From Prado023 sp963774745 (lineage in GTDB: Bacteria; Actinomycetota; Actinomycetes; S36-B12; CAIYMF01): a stretch of DNA of 64,000 bases. The notes under the pieces are model-generated. The model saw only the letters and a program-made list of their open reading frames with translations. It was not told where the DNA came from and did no database searches. The translations under genes were made by a program, and so were the position numbers. Positions 42,928-55,153 of this stretch are shown piece by piece (the first letter of the stretch is position 1; each line of letters opens with the position of its first letter). The stretch lies in assembly GCA_963774745.1 (NCBI GenBank), contig CAVZGE010000011.1, positions 496,001 through 560,000 of the forward strand, written 5' to 3'.

Positions 42928-45344
42928 TCACTCGACCGCGGGCCCGACCGACCCGGCCACGATCCCGAGCACCTGGGCGCCGTAGCTCGCGACCTTGTCC
43001 GGGCGGAAGCCGGGGATGTCGAGCAGGTCGGCCGCAGTGGCCGGGCGCCGCTCCTCGACAGCGGCCAGCGTCTCGTCGGTGAGCACGATCGAGGTTGGCA
43101 GGCCGCTGGACACGGCGACCGCGTCCCGCCATTCGCGAAGCCTGGTGGCCAGGTCCTCGTCCGGGGTGCCCGGGCACCTCAGGCAGCGGCCGAGGGTGCG
43201 CTCCCTGCCGGTGACCAGGCCGGCGCCGCAGACGCGGCAACGATCCGGGGGCTTCCTCCCCGAGGGCTCCGGCGATGCCCCGGAACGGCCCCGGCGGATC
43301 AATCCCGCGGAGGTCGCCTCGCCGCCGGACGCGCCCCGGGTGCGCATCGAGGCCAGGAAGCGACTGGCCTGGCGGTGCCGTCCGGATCCCGGTCGGGTCA
43401 GCGCCCACGTGACCACCAGGCGATCCCTGGCCCGGGTCACCCCGACGTAGAACAGCCGCCGCTCCTCCTCGATACGGGCGTCGGTGTCGGCGTAGACGAT
43501 CGGTAGCGTGCCCTCGGACGCGCCGACGATGAAGACCACCGGCCACTCCAGGCCCTTCGCGGAGTGCAGCGTCGTGACGGTCACACCATCGGCGGTCGGG
43601 GCGTGGGCCAGCTGCGCGCGCCGCTCGAACTCCTCCACGAGCTCGGCCATCGTGCTGCGTCCCGAGGCAGCGACCTCCTCGGCGAGGGCCAGGACCGCGG
43701 CCAGGGACTCCCAGCGCTCCCGGGTCGCTCCCCCGCTGGCCGGTCCGGTCGACAGCCACCCCATCCCAGCGAGGACGGCGTGCGTCTGCTCGACGAGCCC
43801 ATCGGCCCCGTCCGCGGTCGGCGCGCGCACGGGGGCCGGGGCCGGAGAGGACAGCGCGAGCTCGCCCTGACCCGCGCCCGGGCCGGGGCCTGCGGCGGGG
43901 CCGGGCTGCGCGGGGCCGGGGCCGGGGTCGGGGCGACGGCCGGGGCCGACCCGCGAGCTGCTGCGACGGCCGGGGCCGACCGTTTCCTTCGCCCACCTCC
44001 GGCGACCGCGTGCCCGCGCATCCGGACGATCGCCTCGCGGACCTCGGGGCGGTCGAAGAACCGTTCCGCGCCACGCATGATGTAGGGGATGCTCGCCTCG
44101 GCGAAGGCGACCTCGATCGGCTCCGAGGCGGCGTTCGTGCGCATCAGGATCGCGATGTCGCGGTGGGCGAAGCCGCTGGCGACGAGGTCGGTGACGCGCG
44201 CTGCGACGGTTGCGGCCTCCTCGGAGTCGTCGGCGCAGGCCACGATCTCGGGGGCCACGCCAGCGGGTCGCTGCGAGCGCAACCAGACCGCTGTGCCCGC
44301 AGGCGAACCGACGGGGCCCGCCGTCGCGTCCCCTGTATCGCCCCCTGAATCGCCCGCCGAACGGGGGGCCGGGGACCAGGAACTGCCGGTCGCCCCACCC
44401 CGACCGGGCGTCGGTGCGCCTCGGATGACCGAGTTGGCCACCGCGACGATCTCCGGGGTGCACCGGTAGCAGCGGTCGAGGCGCACCTCGGTCGCGTTCG
44501 GCCAGCGCCGCGCGAACGCCCCCAGTGCATCAGGGCTGGCCCCGGCGAACGAGTAGATCGTCTGGCTTGCGTCGCCGACCACGCAGACGTCGTCGCGGTC
44601 CCCGAGCCAGCCGGAGAGCAGCCGGTCCTGTGCCGGGGTGATGTCCTGGTACTCGTCGACGGTGAACCAGCGGTACTGGGCGCGGATCGCATCGGCGATA
44701 TCGGGACGGTCGCCGATCAGGGCGACCATCAGCAGCAGGACGTCCTCGAAGTCGATCGCGCCCACCTGGGACTTCACGTCCTGGTAGGCCGACATGACCC
44801 GCGCGATCCCGGGCAGGTCTACGACGCTGTCCCCCGACCCGACGGGCGCCCGGCCCGCCGCTGCCGCGGCCGCCGCGTAGTCCCCGGCGGACACCATCGT
44901 CGAGCCAGCCCATTCGATCTCCGCCGCGAGGTCGCGGACCAGCGGACGGCTCGAGGGCAGGCCCACCTCGCGGCACGCCTGGCCGACCATCGCCGCCTTG
45001 CTGGAGACCAGCTCGGGGAACTGCCCGCCCACCGCCGTGGGCCAGAAGTAGCGCAACTGGCTCAGCGCGGCGGCGTGGAACGTGCGCACGGACACCGACG
45101 GCACACCCAGCCCGGCCAGCCGCTGGCGCATCTCCCCGGCCGCCCGGTTGGTGAACGTGACCGCCAGCCCGTTGCCGGCCGCGTGCGTCCCGGTCTGCAC
45201 CGCGTGGGCGATCCGGTGGGTGATCGCGCGGGTCTTGCCGGTACCGGCGCCGGCGAGCACCACGACCGGCCCGGTCAGGGCCTCGGCGACGAGGCGCTGC
45301 TCGGGGTCGAGGCCGTCGAGGACCGGGGCGGACATGGTGGGCAT
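42928..45344 (-). CDS. uvrD2: ATP-dependent DNA helicase UvrD2 (frame disrupted near 44000)
   Basis: An SF1A helicase with Walker A GAGTGKT, VDEYQDITPAQ, DASQTIYSF, and in the C-part TTLHSAKGLEWPVV and LFYVGVTRARDRL. The end carries the UvrD2-specific tetracysteine (CRVCGAG-CLRCP) and an HRDC domain. Between VREAIVRMRGHAVAGGG and the Ala/Pro/Gly-rich linker the frame changes at about 43990-44015, next to two 18-bp direct repeats (43933-43950, 43963-43980); one indel repairs the gene. The start at 45344 or 45335 is uncertain, neither with a strong ribosome site. Mycobacterial UvrD2 is essential; its role is DNA repair/unwinding. Confidence 0.85.
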
Positions 45345-45461
45345 TGTGCCAGCCGGGTCCGACAGTCCGACCCCGAGTCGGAGGCCTCTGGTGGGTGCCC
45401 CCCGCAGGTGGTAGACAGGAGTTGGGAGAGGTTCCTCCCGACCTCCGAGAGGGGGTGCGAG

Positions 45462-45611
45462 ATGCGCATCGGACGGATGTCCTCGTGGGCGTCTGCACTG
45501 GTCATGGCGTCCGGCGGGATGGTGCCTGGCCTCAGCGCGTGGCCGCTGACGCTGGCCGCGTGGGAGTTCCACCACACCAACGACGGTGGCGAGGTTGAGG
45601 ACTGGCGCTGA
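45462..45611 (+). CDS. hypothetical 49-residue protein
   Basis: An ATG preceded by an AGAGGGGG tract opens a frame with one hydrophobic stretch (ASALVMASGGMVPGLSAWPL) and an acidic end. I recognise no family. It lies alone between uvrD2 and nudC and may be chance. Confidence 0.35.
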   Translation: MRIGRMSSWASALVMASGGMVPGLSAWPLTLAAWEFHHTNDGGEVEDWR

Positions 45612-45663
45612 GCGGCCGGTGAGCGCGCCCCACGGGCCGGCGCCCTGCTGGCTGGCGGCTGGA

Positions 45664-46688
45664 CTACCAGCGGCACCACTCGTCGGGCAGCGCGTGGCCG
45701 TACCAGAGGCGCACGAGGTGGTGGGCTATCGAGAGCCGGCCGGGCAGGCGCACCTCGCGTGACTCGCACAGTGCGGGCAGTTCGTCCCGGCTGATCCAGC
45801 GGGCCTCGACGATCTCCACGCCGTCGGGGTGCGGCTCAGGGCGGACGCCGGCGATCGTGGCGTGGTACCCGAGCATGAGGGAGGCCGGGAACGGCCACGG
45901 CTGGCTGCCGATGTAGGTGGCGCCGGTGGGGTGCAGGCCGACCTCCTCGGCGATCTCGCGGACCACCGCGGACTCCGCCGACTCCCCCGGCTCCACGAAG
46001 CCGGCCAGGGTCGAGAACGCGCCTTCGGGCCACCGGGTCTGACGACCGAGCAGGGCGTTGCCGTCGTCGTCGACCAGCAGGGCGATCACTGCCGGGTCGG
46101 TGCGTGGGTAGTGCTCGGATCCGTCGGCTGGGCAGGTGCGCCACCACCCCAGCCCCGCGACCTCGGTCGGCGCGCCGCACCGCGGGCAGCGGGTGTGCGT
46201 CCGGTGCCAGTTGGCCAGGGCGAGGAACTCGGCGAGGATCCCGCGCTCGTCCTCGGGCAGCCGCAGGCCGACGTCGCGCAGGCCGGCCCACTCGACGTCC
46301 GTGGGCACGGCCGGGTCGTCGCGTTCGACCACGCGCCCGCACCAGACCAGTCCGGCGGGGTCGACGCCGAGGAGGATGTCCGGGTCTGTGGCGTCGGACG
46401 TGGCGGGGCGGGGCTCGCGGGAGTGTCGCCGCTCGCGCTGGGGTTGACCAGGGAGTGGGCGTCGGTGGGGGGGTACCCGGCGGCCGCGGGGTCCGACTTG
46501 AGCGTCGCCAGGCGTGCGGACCGGTCCGCACCACGGGTCACGGCCACCTCCCCGCTCCGGTCGAGCAGGACGATCACACGCTGGCTGGGCACCGCCGCCC
46601 AACCCGCGGTGCGCAGGTCGGCACGGCGGTCGAGGGGGTCGTGGCCCAGGGCGAGGTGGACCTGGTCGATCGGCGAACCCGCGGACAT
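45664..46688 (-). CDS. nudC: NAD(+) diphosphatase NudC (frame disrupted near 46405)
   Basis: About 341 residues when joined. The N-terminal frame starts at ATG 46688 (MSAGSPIDQVHLALGHDPL); near 46405 one base appears missing and the rest follows (ATSDATDPDILLGVDPAG). It has a zinc ribbon CPRCG with a later TCPADGS in which only one of the second Cys pair remains, SEHYPRTDPAVI, and Nudix box GFVEPGESAESAVVREIAEEVG. GSQPWPFP is the NudC signature SQPWPFPxS. It hydrolyses NADH and removes NAD caps from RNA. Its place next to uvrD2 matches Rv3199c. Confidence 0.88.
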
Positions 46689-46748
46689 GGCCCCACCGTA
46701 GTGTGCGTCGACCCTGACGACCTGCGCGTCGTGTGACAGGCTGGGGGC

Positions 46749-47723
46749 GTGCGTGTGGCGACCTTCAACCTCCTCCACGGGGTCCCCCTGCGTGACCGGG
46801 CAGCAGCCCACGCCAAGGCCGGCAAGGCTGCGTCCGTGGCCCACGAGACCTCATCCCGGAACGCCTCCGAGGCGGCTCATGAAGGGGTAGCCCCGACCGA
46901 GCGGCATGTGTGGTCACCGGAGGTCAGCGATCCAGCGGACCTGGTCCGCGCGGTCGAGGAGCTGATGGAGTCCGGGCCGATCGACGTGATCGCCCTCCAG
47001 GAGGTTGATCGCGCCCAGGCCCGCACGGGCGGCGTCGACCAGGCGCGCCTCGTCGCCGAGACTGTCGGCGCGAAGTACTGGCGCTTCGTCCCCAGCGTGC
47101 GCGGAACCCCGGGGATCGCCTCCGAGGGCGCGGCCTGGGTCCCCGCCACGGACGCCGACGACCTGCCCGCCGACGAGTGCGAGCCCGAGACGCAGACGCC
47201 CAGCGCCCCCCGGTACGGCATCGCCCTGATCAGCCGGTACCCCGTGCGTGGATGGCGCGTGGTGCGCTACCCGCCGGCCCCGGTGTCGATGCCGCTGCTC
47301 GCTCCGACCGAGGGACGCCCCAAGGCGATCCGCGTCCCCGACGAGCCCCGGGCGGCCGTCGCCGGGATCCTCGAGCTGCCCTACGCCGATGTGACCATCG
47401 CGACCGCGCACCTGTCGTTCGTGCCCGGCGTGAACACCAAGCAGCTCAACGGACTGCGGGCGTTCGTCGCCGGGATGCCCCGCCCGATGATCCTCATGGG
47501 CGACTTCAACACCCCCGGGGGGATCCCCGGCCTGGTGACGGGATGGGACCAGGTGGCCCGAGTGCCCACCTATCCGGTGATGAAGCCGCGCGTGCAGTTC
47601 GACCACATCATGGCCGACGGCTGGACCGCCGAGGCTCTCGAGGAGGCTCGCGGAACCGCCCGCGCAGTGCCGCTGCCGGTCAGCGACCACTGTGCGCTCA
47701 TCGCGGACTTCCCGGAGCCGTAA
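46749..47723 (+). CDS. endonuclease/exonuclease/phosphatase family protein
   Basis: A 324-residue EEP protein with the family motifs ATFNLLHG, DVIALQEVD, GDFNTPG and a C-terminal SDHCALIADF (catalytic Asp-His). It has no signal peptide and starts at a GTG. Substrate could be nucleic acid or a phosphorylated small molecule. It is divergent from nudC with a 60-bp gap. It is not part of the corresponding mycobacterial block, so looks like an insertion. Confidence 0.88.
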   Translation: MRVATFNLLHGVPLRDRAAAHAKAGKAASVAHETSSRNASEAAHEGVAPTERHVWSPEVSDPADLVRAVEELMESGPIDVIALQEVDRAQARTGGVDQARLVAETVGAKYWRFVPSVRGTPGIASEGAAWVPATDADDLPADECEPETQTPSAPRYGIALISRYPVRGWRVVRYPPAPVSMPLLAPTEGRPKAIRVPDEPRAAVAGILELPYADVTIATAHLSFVPGVNTKQLNGLRAFVAGMPRPMILMGDFNTPGGIPGLVTGWDQVARVPTYPVMKPRVQFDHIMADGWTAEALEEARGTARAVPLPVSDHCALIADFPEP

Positions 47724-47738
47724 CCCCCGCCCGCCCCG

Positions 47739-50700
47739 CTACTCGCCCATGACCACCTCCTCGTCACGCTCGGGCGCCCCCGACTCGCCACCTACCGACC
47801 GCGATGCCCCGGGCTCCTCCTCGAACGCCTCGGGCTCGTCCGGCTCTCCGTACAGCACCGCCGCGATCACGTCCTCGTCGGGCAGATCCTCGGGGCGCTG
47901 GACCGTCCCCGACCGGATGAACGCGAACGCCGCGCCCACCGCCCCGACGGGCACGCCGGCCAGGTCGGCCCACGCCAACCGGTAGATGGCCAGCTGCAGG
48001 GGATCGGCGACGTCCTGCTTCGAGGTCTTCCAGTCGACGACCTCCCACAGCTGTCCTGCCGGGGCGTGCGGACCCGCGGGGAAGACGGCATCGATCCGGC
48101 CCCGGATGACCCGTCCCGCGATCGCCAGCGAGAACGGGACCTCCAGCCCAGCGGGTGTCCGCTGGGCGTACTCCAGCCGTTCGAACGCCTCCTTCATGGC
48201 GGCCAGCTCGGCGGTCGAGCCGATGGACTCGTCGGCCGCACCCGGCAGCTCGTCGTCGGCGATCAGTGGCTGCACCCCGAGCCTCGCCTCGACCCAGGCG
48301 TGGAAGGCCGTGCCGAGCTCCGCGTGCTGGTTGCGGCGGCGCGGCATCGGTCGGAGCAGCGTCTCGGCGAAGGCGCTGGGATTGGCAGCGAGCTCCATCG
48401 TGGCCGACGCGGAGAGCACCCCGGGCAACGCCGCCACGACGACGTCCTCCGCCGAGCGGTCGGTGCGCGCCAGCAGGGCAAGGATCGCGGCGTCCCACTG
48501 GGCGACCTGCCGGGCGACCGGATCCCGGTCTCCGTCGGTCGGGGCCAGGCAGGTGGGGTCCGCCCCCCGATCCGCCGCGGCGGTCCACGGTTCGCCCACC
48601 TGGCCGGACTCGAGCAACGCCGTGACCGCTCGCGCCGCACCCACGACCCCCTCCCCTGCCGGGCCATCGGGCGCGGGCCACAGAACCTCGCTCACCTCCG
48701 CCAGCATCGGGTTGGTGAGGTCCACCACCGGACCGCCGGCGCCGCCTTCGACGGCCTGGGAATCGCCGCTCGCAGGTGTCGCGCCCCCGACCGGAGCTGA
48801 GTGGTCAGCCGCGATGTCACGGGCGGGCTCGGCGGCGGGGTCAGGTGCCCACGGGTCCGACACCTGGCCGGTGACCTGCACACGCAGCGCCTCGAGGTAC
48901 TCCGACGGGCCGCGGGCGTTCTTCTGGGTCGGCCCCCACCAGTGCCCGGTGGCGATCAGGACCTGCTTGGCCCGGGTGACCCCGACGTAGGCCAGCCGGT
49001 CGTCGCCGGTCCGGTCGTGGCGACGGCACGACTCGACGAACGCGGCGACCTCCTTGGAGGAGTAGCCGCGCAGGACCGGCAGGACGTGGCGGTCGTCGCG
49101 CAGCTCGCTCGGGACCACGTGGGCGTAGGTCGTCCAGCGCTCGGAGCCCTTGCCCCCCGGGAACGAGTCACGGCACACGTGCGGGAGCACGACGACGGGG
49201 AACTCCAGGCCCTTGGCCTTGTGCATCGTCATCAGCTGGACGGACCCGGGAATGGTCGGCAGATCGACGTCCTCACCGGAGCCCAACTGCTCGGCCGCGT
49301 CGAGGTAGGCCAGGAACGCGCCCAGCCCGGTGCGACCGTCCGCGTCACTGAACGCCTCGACGAGGCTCAGCAGGCCCGCCAACCCGACGTCACCGATGCC
49401 CTGGCCGTCGGAGGCGAGGTCTGCCTCGACCCGGGCGCCCGTGATCGTGACCACGGCCCCCACGAGGTCGGCCAGCGGGGCACCGACCTGCGACAGCAGC
49501 AGGCGGTGCTCGGCGAGGAACGCGGTGAGCCGCCGTGCGGCCTCGCCGGACACCCCCGCCCCGGGGTTCCCGGCGGCCTCCAACAGGCTCGGGCGTTCGA
49601 CGGGGTCCGTGAACTCGCTGGCCTCGCGCAGTCGCTGGCGCAGCCGATCCCGACCTCCGGCGGTGTCGGTTCGGGTCGGTCGGCCGCCTGCGAGCTGCAG
49701 CGCGCGGGCGCCGAGCTGTTCGAGGTCACGGGGGGCCGATCCGCCAGCGAGGCCCGGCCAGCAGTGCCGCCAGCGCGGTGTTGTCCGCCGGGTCGGCCAG
49801 GATCCTCAGGGTGGACAGCACGGCGGTCGCGTACGGGCTGGCGGTCAGGGCGGCCGTCCCCGAGATGCTCGCCGGGATCCCCCGCTCGACCAGCAGCCTC
49901 TGCAGCGGTCCGAGCTGGTCGTTGGCGCGGCCCAGGATCGCGATGTGCTCGGGCGGCGTGCCGGCCTCGACCAGTTCCCGCACCTGGTCGGCGATCCACT
50001 CCCGCTCATCGGCGACGGTCGCCAGCAGCGCCGCGCGCACCTGCGCCCCGCGCGGTTCCGGCGGACGCAGCTCGGCCACCTGGGGGTGCTGTGCGCGCAG
50101 CCCGGCCGCGATGCGATTGGCGGCCTCGAGGATGGGGGTGCCCGAGCGCCGGTTGACCGACAGGATGCGCACGGGTGCGGACCCGTTGCGACCGAAGTGC
50201 TGGCCGAAGGCGTCGATGTTGGCCACCGAGGCGCTGCGCCAGCCGTAGATCGCCTGCATGGGGTCGCCGACGGCCGTGACTCCCCCGCCGGCGAACAGGG
50301 TGGACAGGATCACGCGCTGCGCGATGGAGGTGTCCTGGTACTCGTCGAGGAGCACCACTCGATAGGCGGCACGCATCGTCGCGACGAGCTCGTCGGAGCT
50401 GCGCACGAGCTCGGCACAGAGGCGCATGTGGTCGGAGAAGTCCAAGCCCCCGGATGCCTGCTTGGCACTTCGCAGCTCATCGACGAGGTCGGCGAGCTCG
50501 ACCCGCCGCGCAGCCGTGTCACGGATGTCCTTCACGGCCCTCGTGGCCTTGGGCAGCCCCTCGATGGCCGCCATCACGGCGCGATCGTGTGCCCGCAGCT
50601 CGTCGGTGGTGATCGTCTGCTCGGCGAGGTTGGCATCGAGGCTGACGACGTCGCCCGCGACGCGGCTGGGCCCATGCCGGGTGACGACCAGGCCCGTCGA

Positions 50701-51199
50701 CTGGCAGACAACGCGGAAGGCGAGCTGTGCGACCGCTGGACCGGACAGCAGGCGGGCGCCCGGTTCGATGCCGACGCGCAGTCCCTGCTCGTCGATCAGG
50801 CGCCGGGCGAACGAGTGGTAGGTGGCGATCGTCGGCTCACCCACCGCCTCGCCGCGATCCGCCGGACGCTGCGCGCGCCACCGGTTCAGCTGCGCGGTGA
50901 CGCGCTGGGCCAGTTCCGCGGCCGCCTTGTTCGTGAACGTGAGCCCGAGGACCTCATGCTCGGCGACGAACCCCGAGGCGACCAGCCAGAGCACGCGTGC
51001 GGCCATCACCGCCGTCTTGCCGGTGCCCGCACCGGCGACGATCACGAACGGCTCCAGGGGGGCGCTGACGCACTCCCACTGCTCGTCGGTGAGCGTCAGC
51101 CCGAGGAGCGCATCCAGCTCCTCGCGGGGTAACGGTTGGGGGTCGATCCCCGGGGGCGGGGTGGGGGCGGGGTGGGGGCGGGGGCATGGATGGGGTCAT
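47739..51199 (-). CDS. adnB: AdnB-like UvrD/RecB helicase-nuclease subunit (frames disrupted near 51170 and 49732)
   Basis: Repaired length about 1150 residues. SF1 helicase: GAGTGKTAVMAARVL, LLDEYQDTSIAQRV, DPMQAIYGWR, then TMHKAKGLEFPVVVLPH and LAYVGVTRAKQVL. C-terminal RecB-type nuclease: GTAFHAWVE, IDAVFP, and WEVVDWKTSKQ. The ATG at 51199 overlaps the adnA stop (TGATG) but is out of frame until one base is adjusted in the C-rich run 51151-51185. A second extra base lies in the six-G run 49730-49735; removing it restores RWRIGPRDLEQLGARAL. The AdnAB complex resects DNA double-strand breaks in mycobacteria. Confidence 0.85.
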
Positions 51200-54100
51200 C
51201 AGAGGTCATCCCCCCACAGAGTCTGCTGGACCGGCGCCGAGGGCGTGCTCGGGCCGGGTCGGACCTCGGGCCGGGTCGCAGCCTCTGGGACGGTACGGGG
51301 CCGGGTCGGCCTCTCCGAGGTGTCGGGGCCTCCCGTTGGGGGTTCGCCCGACGGGGTGGATGCCGCGGCCGGGCGGGCGCCGGTGTGCGCCGGGGACTGG
51401 GCTGGGCACATGAAGCGGAAGGCGCAGGACGTGCAGTGCCCGTTCGGCCTCGCCGGGTACTCCGGGCCGTCTGCCAGCCGGGCGGCCTCGACGATCAGGT
51501 CGTGCACCCAGGTCCGACCCTCGTCGAGCGGGGCCTGGATGCGCACCTTCGGCATGCCCGAGGCGAACCGGTCGGCGAGGTGGACCAGCTCCGCCTGGCC
51601 CAGCGAGGCGGGCGCGTCGGAGTTCCCCTCCCCATCGAGGGCCCCCAGCCGGATCGCGAGCTGGTAGATCCCCAGCTGCGGGTGCTCGGCCGTTGCCGCC
51701 GCCGAGGCGGCGGTCCGGCCGGTCTTGAAGTCGACGACGTGGAGTCGCCCGTCGTCGGCGCGGTCCACCCGGTCGATCGAACCGGAGACCTGGACGGGCC
51801 GGCCCGTGCCCGGCACGGGGAGGTTGAAGGTCAGCTCGGTGGCGGCCACGGAACGCCCGGTGGACGCATCCCAGGCGATCAGCGCCGCGATCATCTCCTC
51901 GACGCGCCGCCGTTCGTGGACCCGCTGGTAGTGCGCGGGGAAGGGCACCGACGCCCAGATCTCGTCGACGAATCGCCCGATCTCGCGCTCGTCGGGCGCG
52001 ACGTCCCCGCGGGCGAGGGCCTCGGCCACGGCATGGACGACCAGGCCGACCACCGCCGCCCCGCCCGACGGGTTGCCGGCGCCCACCCGACGGTCCAGGA
52101 ACCACCGCAGCGGGCAGTCACGCAGCGCGGCGACGGCCGACGGGGACAGCCGCAGCGGGCGCGGTGCCTCGCCAGGGCCGGGCTCTGGCGCGCGGCCGGC
52201 CGGAGCAGGCACGCGGCCGGGCTCCGGCACGCGAGCAGCCGAGTCCACCGATCCCGTGAGGCTCTGGGCGCCCCACCATCGGGTCGGGTCGGCCGCCGCC
52301 AGAGGACCAAGGGGCCCGGAAGCCCGCGACCTGTCCGCCAACGCGGCCAGCCGCTGCAGGGCCGCGCCCCGCAACTCCTCGACATGGCTGATCGGGCGAC
52401 CCGTCGGGCAGGACGGCGGCGGGCGCCTCCGCTGCCTGCCTGAGCGCCGCGATCAGCCCTTCGGCCGACATGGGCGACGCCGAGCGCGCGGGCATCGCCT
52501 GCACCTCCTGGCCGAGCTCGGCCAGGAAGCGTGAGGCCTGCAGGCCTCCCTCGACCCGCTCAGCGACGGCCGAGACGACCAGCCAGGACCTCGCCCGGGT
52601 GCAGGCCACGTACATCAGCCGCCGCTCCTCGGCGAGGAGGTCGGCATGCGTCAGGCCCTCGATGCGCCCGTGCGGCCCCAGCTCGGCGACGTGCAGCAGG
52701 TCCGAGCGCAGGCGGACGTCGGGCCACTGCCCCTCCTGGACGGAGGCGACGACGACCAGCTCCCACTCCAGCCCCTTGGCCCGGTGGGCGCTGAGCAGCC
52801 GCACGTGGTCACGGTCGGACTCCTGTGCGCCACGCACCTCCTGGGGCAGCCGCAGCGCGTTGATGTCCTCGAGGAATGCGGCCATGCCGACCTCCCCGCG
52901 CCGCTGCGCGGGCAGCCGGTTGGCCAGCTCGAACAGCGCCACCACCGCATCGAGGTTCCGGTGCGCTGCCGCCACCGCGGCATGCCCACTGCCGGGGCGC
53001 AGGGCAGCCGTGCGCAGCCGCTCGGGCCAGTCCGAGGCCGCGCCAGATCGACCAGAGCACCTCGCTGACCATCGCGCCGGCCCGGATGCCCGCGCGAGCC
53101 GCCTCGACCGCCGTGGCCACGCGTGCGAAGGCCGCCAGGGCCGACCGGGGGATGTCCGCCGATGCCGGGGGGAGCTCGCCCCGGGCGAGGGCAGCCGTCA
53201 GCAGCGCGTCGGAGGACACCGGGCGCCCCGACGACTCGGGAACCTCCCCGTCCCCGTCCCCCGCCGCGTCCCCATCCCCGCCCTGCCCCCGCCGCCGCCC
53301 CGTCCCCCGCTCCCCGGTGCGCCCGGAGGACCGCCCGGGCCAGCGCCCGGATCGCGAGGGCGTCCGCACGCCCGAGAGGGCCGGCGAGGAGCGCACGGCC
53401 GGCCTCGGGGGGCGCCGAGGACGCGTCGAGCGCCAGGCCGGCCACCGACAGCAGGACGCCGACCGCCGGCTCGTCAGCGAGCGGGATCTCGTCCGGGGGC
53501 AGCCACACGGGGATCCCAGCGGCGCGCAACGCCCGCGCCAGGACCGGCCCGTGCACCGCGGGGCTGCGCACGAGCACGGCCATCTGCGACCACGCGAGCC
53601 CCGGGCGCCCCTCCTCGCCCGCGTGGGCACGCAGGAGGGTCTCCGCCACGCCCGAGGCCTCCGCGCCCGCGCTCGGGAACGTGCGGACCTCCACCCGCGC
53701 CGGGCCGTCCGCAGCCACGGGGGTGCGGTGGAGCCGCTGGACCTCGGCCGGCAGCGGCGCCAGCGACACCGGTCCCAGGACTCCGGAGGCGGCCTCCGCG
53801 ATGGCCCGGGGGAACCGGCGCGTCGTGCGCAGCACCTCGATCCGCGCGGGCCTGCCCAGTGGGTCGGCGAAGGCGTCCGGGAACCGCAGGATGCCCCGCA
53901 CGTCCGCACCACGGAAGCCGTACACCGCCTGGTCGGGGTCGCCGACGGCCACCACCTGGGCCCCACCGGCCGCCAGCCCCTTGAGGAGGGCGACCTGCGC
54001 CGGGTCGGTGTCCTGGTACTCGTCCACCACGACCAGCCCGAACGCCGACCGCAGGGTCCGCCCCGCGCGCGGGTCGTTGGCCAGCACCGCCGCGCGCAGG

Positions 54101-54867
54101 ATCAGCTCGGCGTAGTCGAGGCTGCCCTCGAACTCCAGGGTCGCCAGGTACTCCTCGAAGAACCCGCCGAGCGCGGCCCACACGGGCACGCCCTCGCGCC
54201 TGCCGATCCGGGTCAGGTCCTTGCCGTCGAGGCCCTGCCCGCGGGCACGGGCCAGCAGCGCACGCACCTGCTCGGCGATCCCGCGGGTCCCGATGGCCCG
54301 GGACAGCGCCTCGGGCCACCGCAGCCGGCCCTCCTCGATCGAGTAGGTGAGCATCTCGCGCAGCCGGGCGTCCTGCTCGGCGGCCACCAGCAGACGCGGC
54401 GGGCTGGCGAACGACGTGGGGTCGGCGTGCTGGCGCAGGACGCCGTACGCGAACGAGTGGAACGTGCTGACCACCGGGGCCGGTCCGCCACCGAGGCGTG
54501 CGCTGATCCGGTCGGAGAGCTCCCGGGCGGCCCGTCGGCCGAACGTGAGGGCCAGGATGCGCTCGGCGGGCAGCGGATCCACCGGGTCGCCGATCCGGGA
54601 GACCACCAGCTCGGCGAGGGTCGCGGTCTTGCCGGTCCCCGGCCCCGCGAGCACCAGCAGGTGCCCGTCGCGGTGCTCGACGACCGCCCGCTGCTGGGGG
54701 TCGAGGATCAGGTCTGCGACCGGCTCAGGGGTGCGGCGATCGAGGCGCACGGCAACGCCCGCGCGCTCGTCCCCAGCCGGATGGTGCCGGCGCCCCGAAA
54801 CCCCCGAACGCGCCCCACGCGATCGATCCGTCCGCCCCGCACCCGCCCGCCGTTCCCTGCCGCTCAT
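51199..54867 (-). CDS. adnA: AdnA-like UvrD/RecB helicase-nuclease subunit (three frame disruptions)
   Basis: About 1220 residues repaired. N-terminal helicase with Walker A GPGTGKT (75-81), FGRRAARELSDRI, VVDEYQDTDPAQ and DPDQAVYGF. Later motifs are LLSAHRAKGLEWELVVVASV and LMYVACTRARSWL. The C-terminal nuclease has SIDRVDR and VVDFKTGR, with Fe-S cluster cysteines in RDCPLRWF and CTSCAFRFMC. Frame changes occur in the G-rich tract at 53243-53317, at about 53037 (one extra base restores WRGSDWPERLRTAAL) and at 52400-52402 (one extra base restores DGRPISHVEELRG). GGGGAGGAG precedes the ATG at 54867. The long Arg/Gly-rich N-terminal 45 residues are unusual. Confidence 0.85.
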
Positions 54868-55153
54868 CGCTCCTCCCCTCGGAGCAAAGGCAACCACAGG
54901 GGTCCGACAGGCGCGGCGCGGGCCACCGACGTCGTCGGCTCCTCGTCCAACAACGGCGGACCCCGGCCCGCACTCATGGCGGATCGCTTCCGGGGGCGTC
55001 GGGACCCAGGGCAGCGTGGTCGCCGACGTCCTTCACCGAACGATTGGGGCGAACTACACCCTAACGGGCCTCGTCATTTGCGCGAGACAGTCGTAGACTC
55101 AAAATACGAACGGTACACATCGAGTAGCCCCTTGGGGTAAGAAGGGGTGGGTA

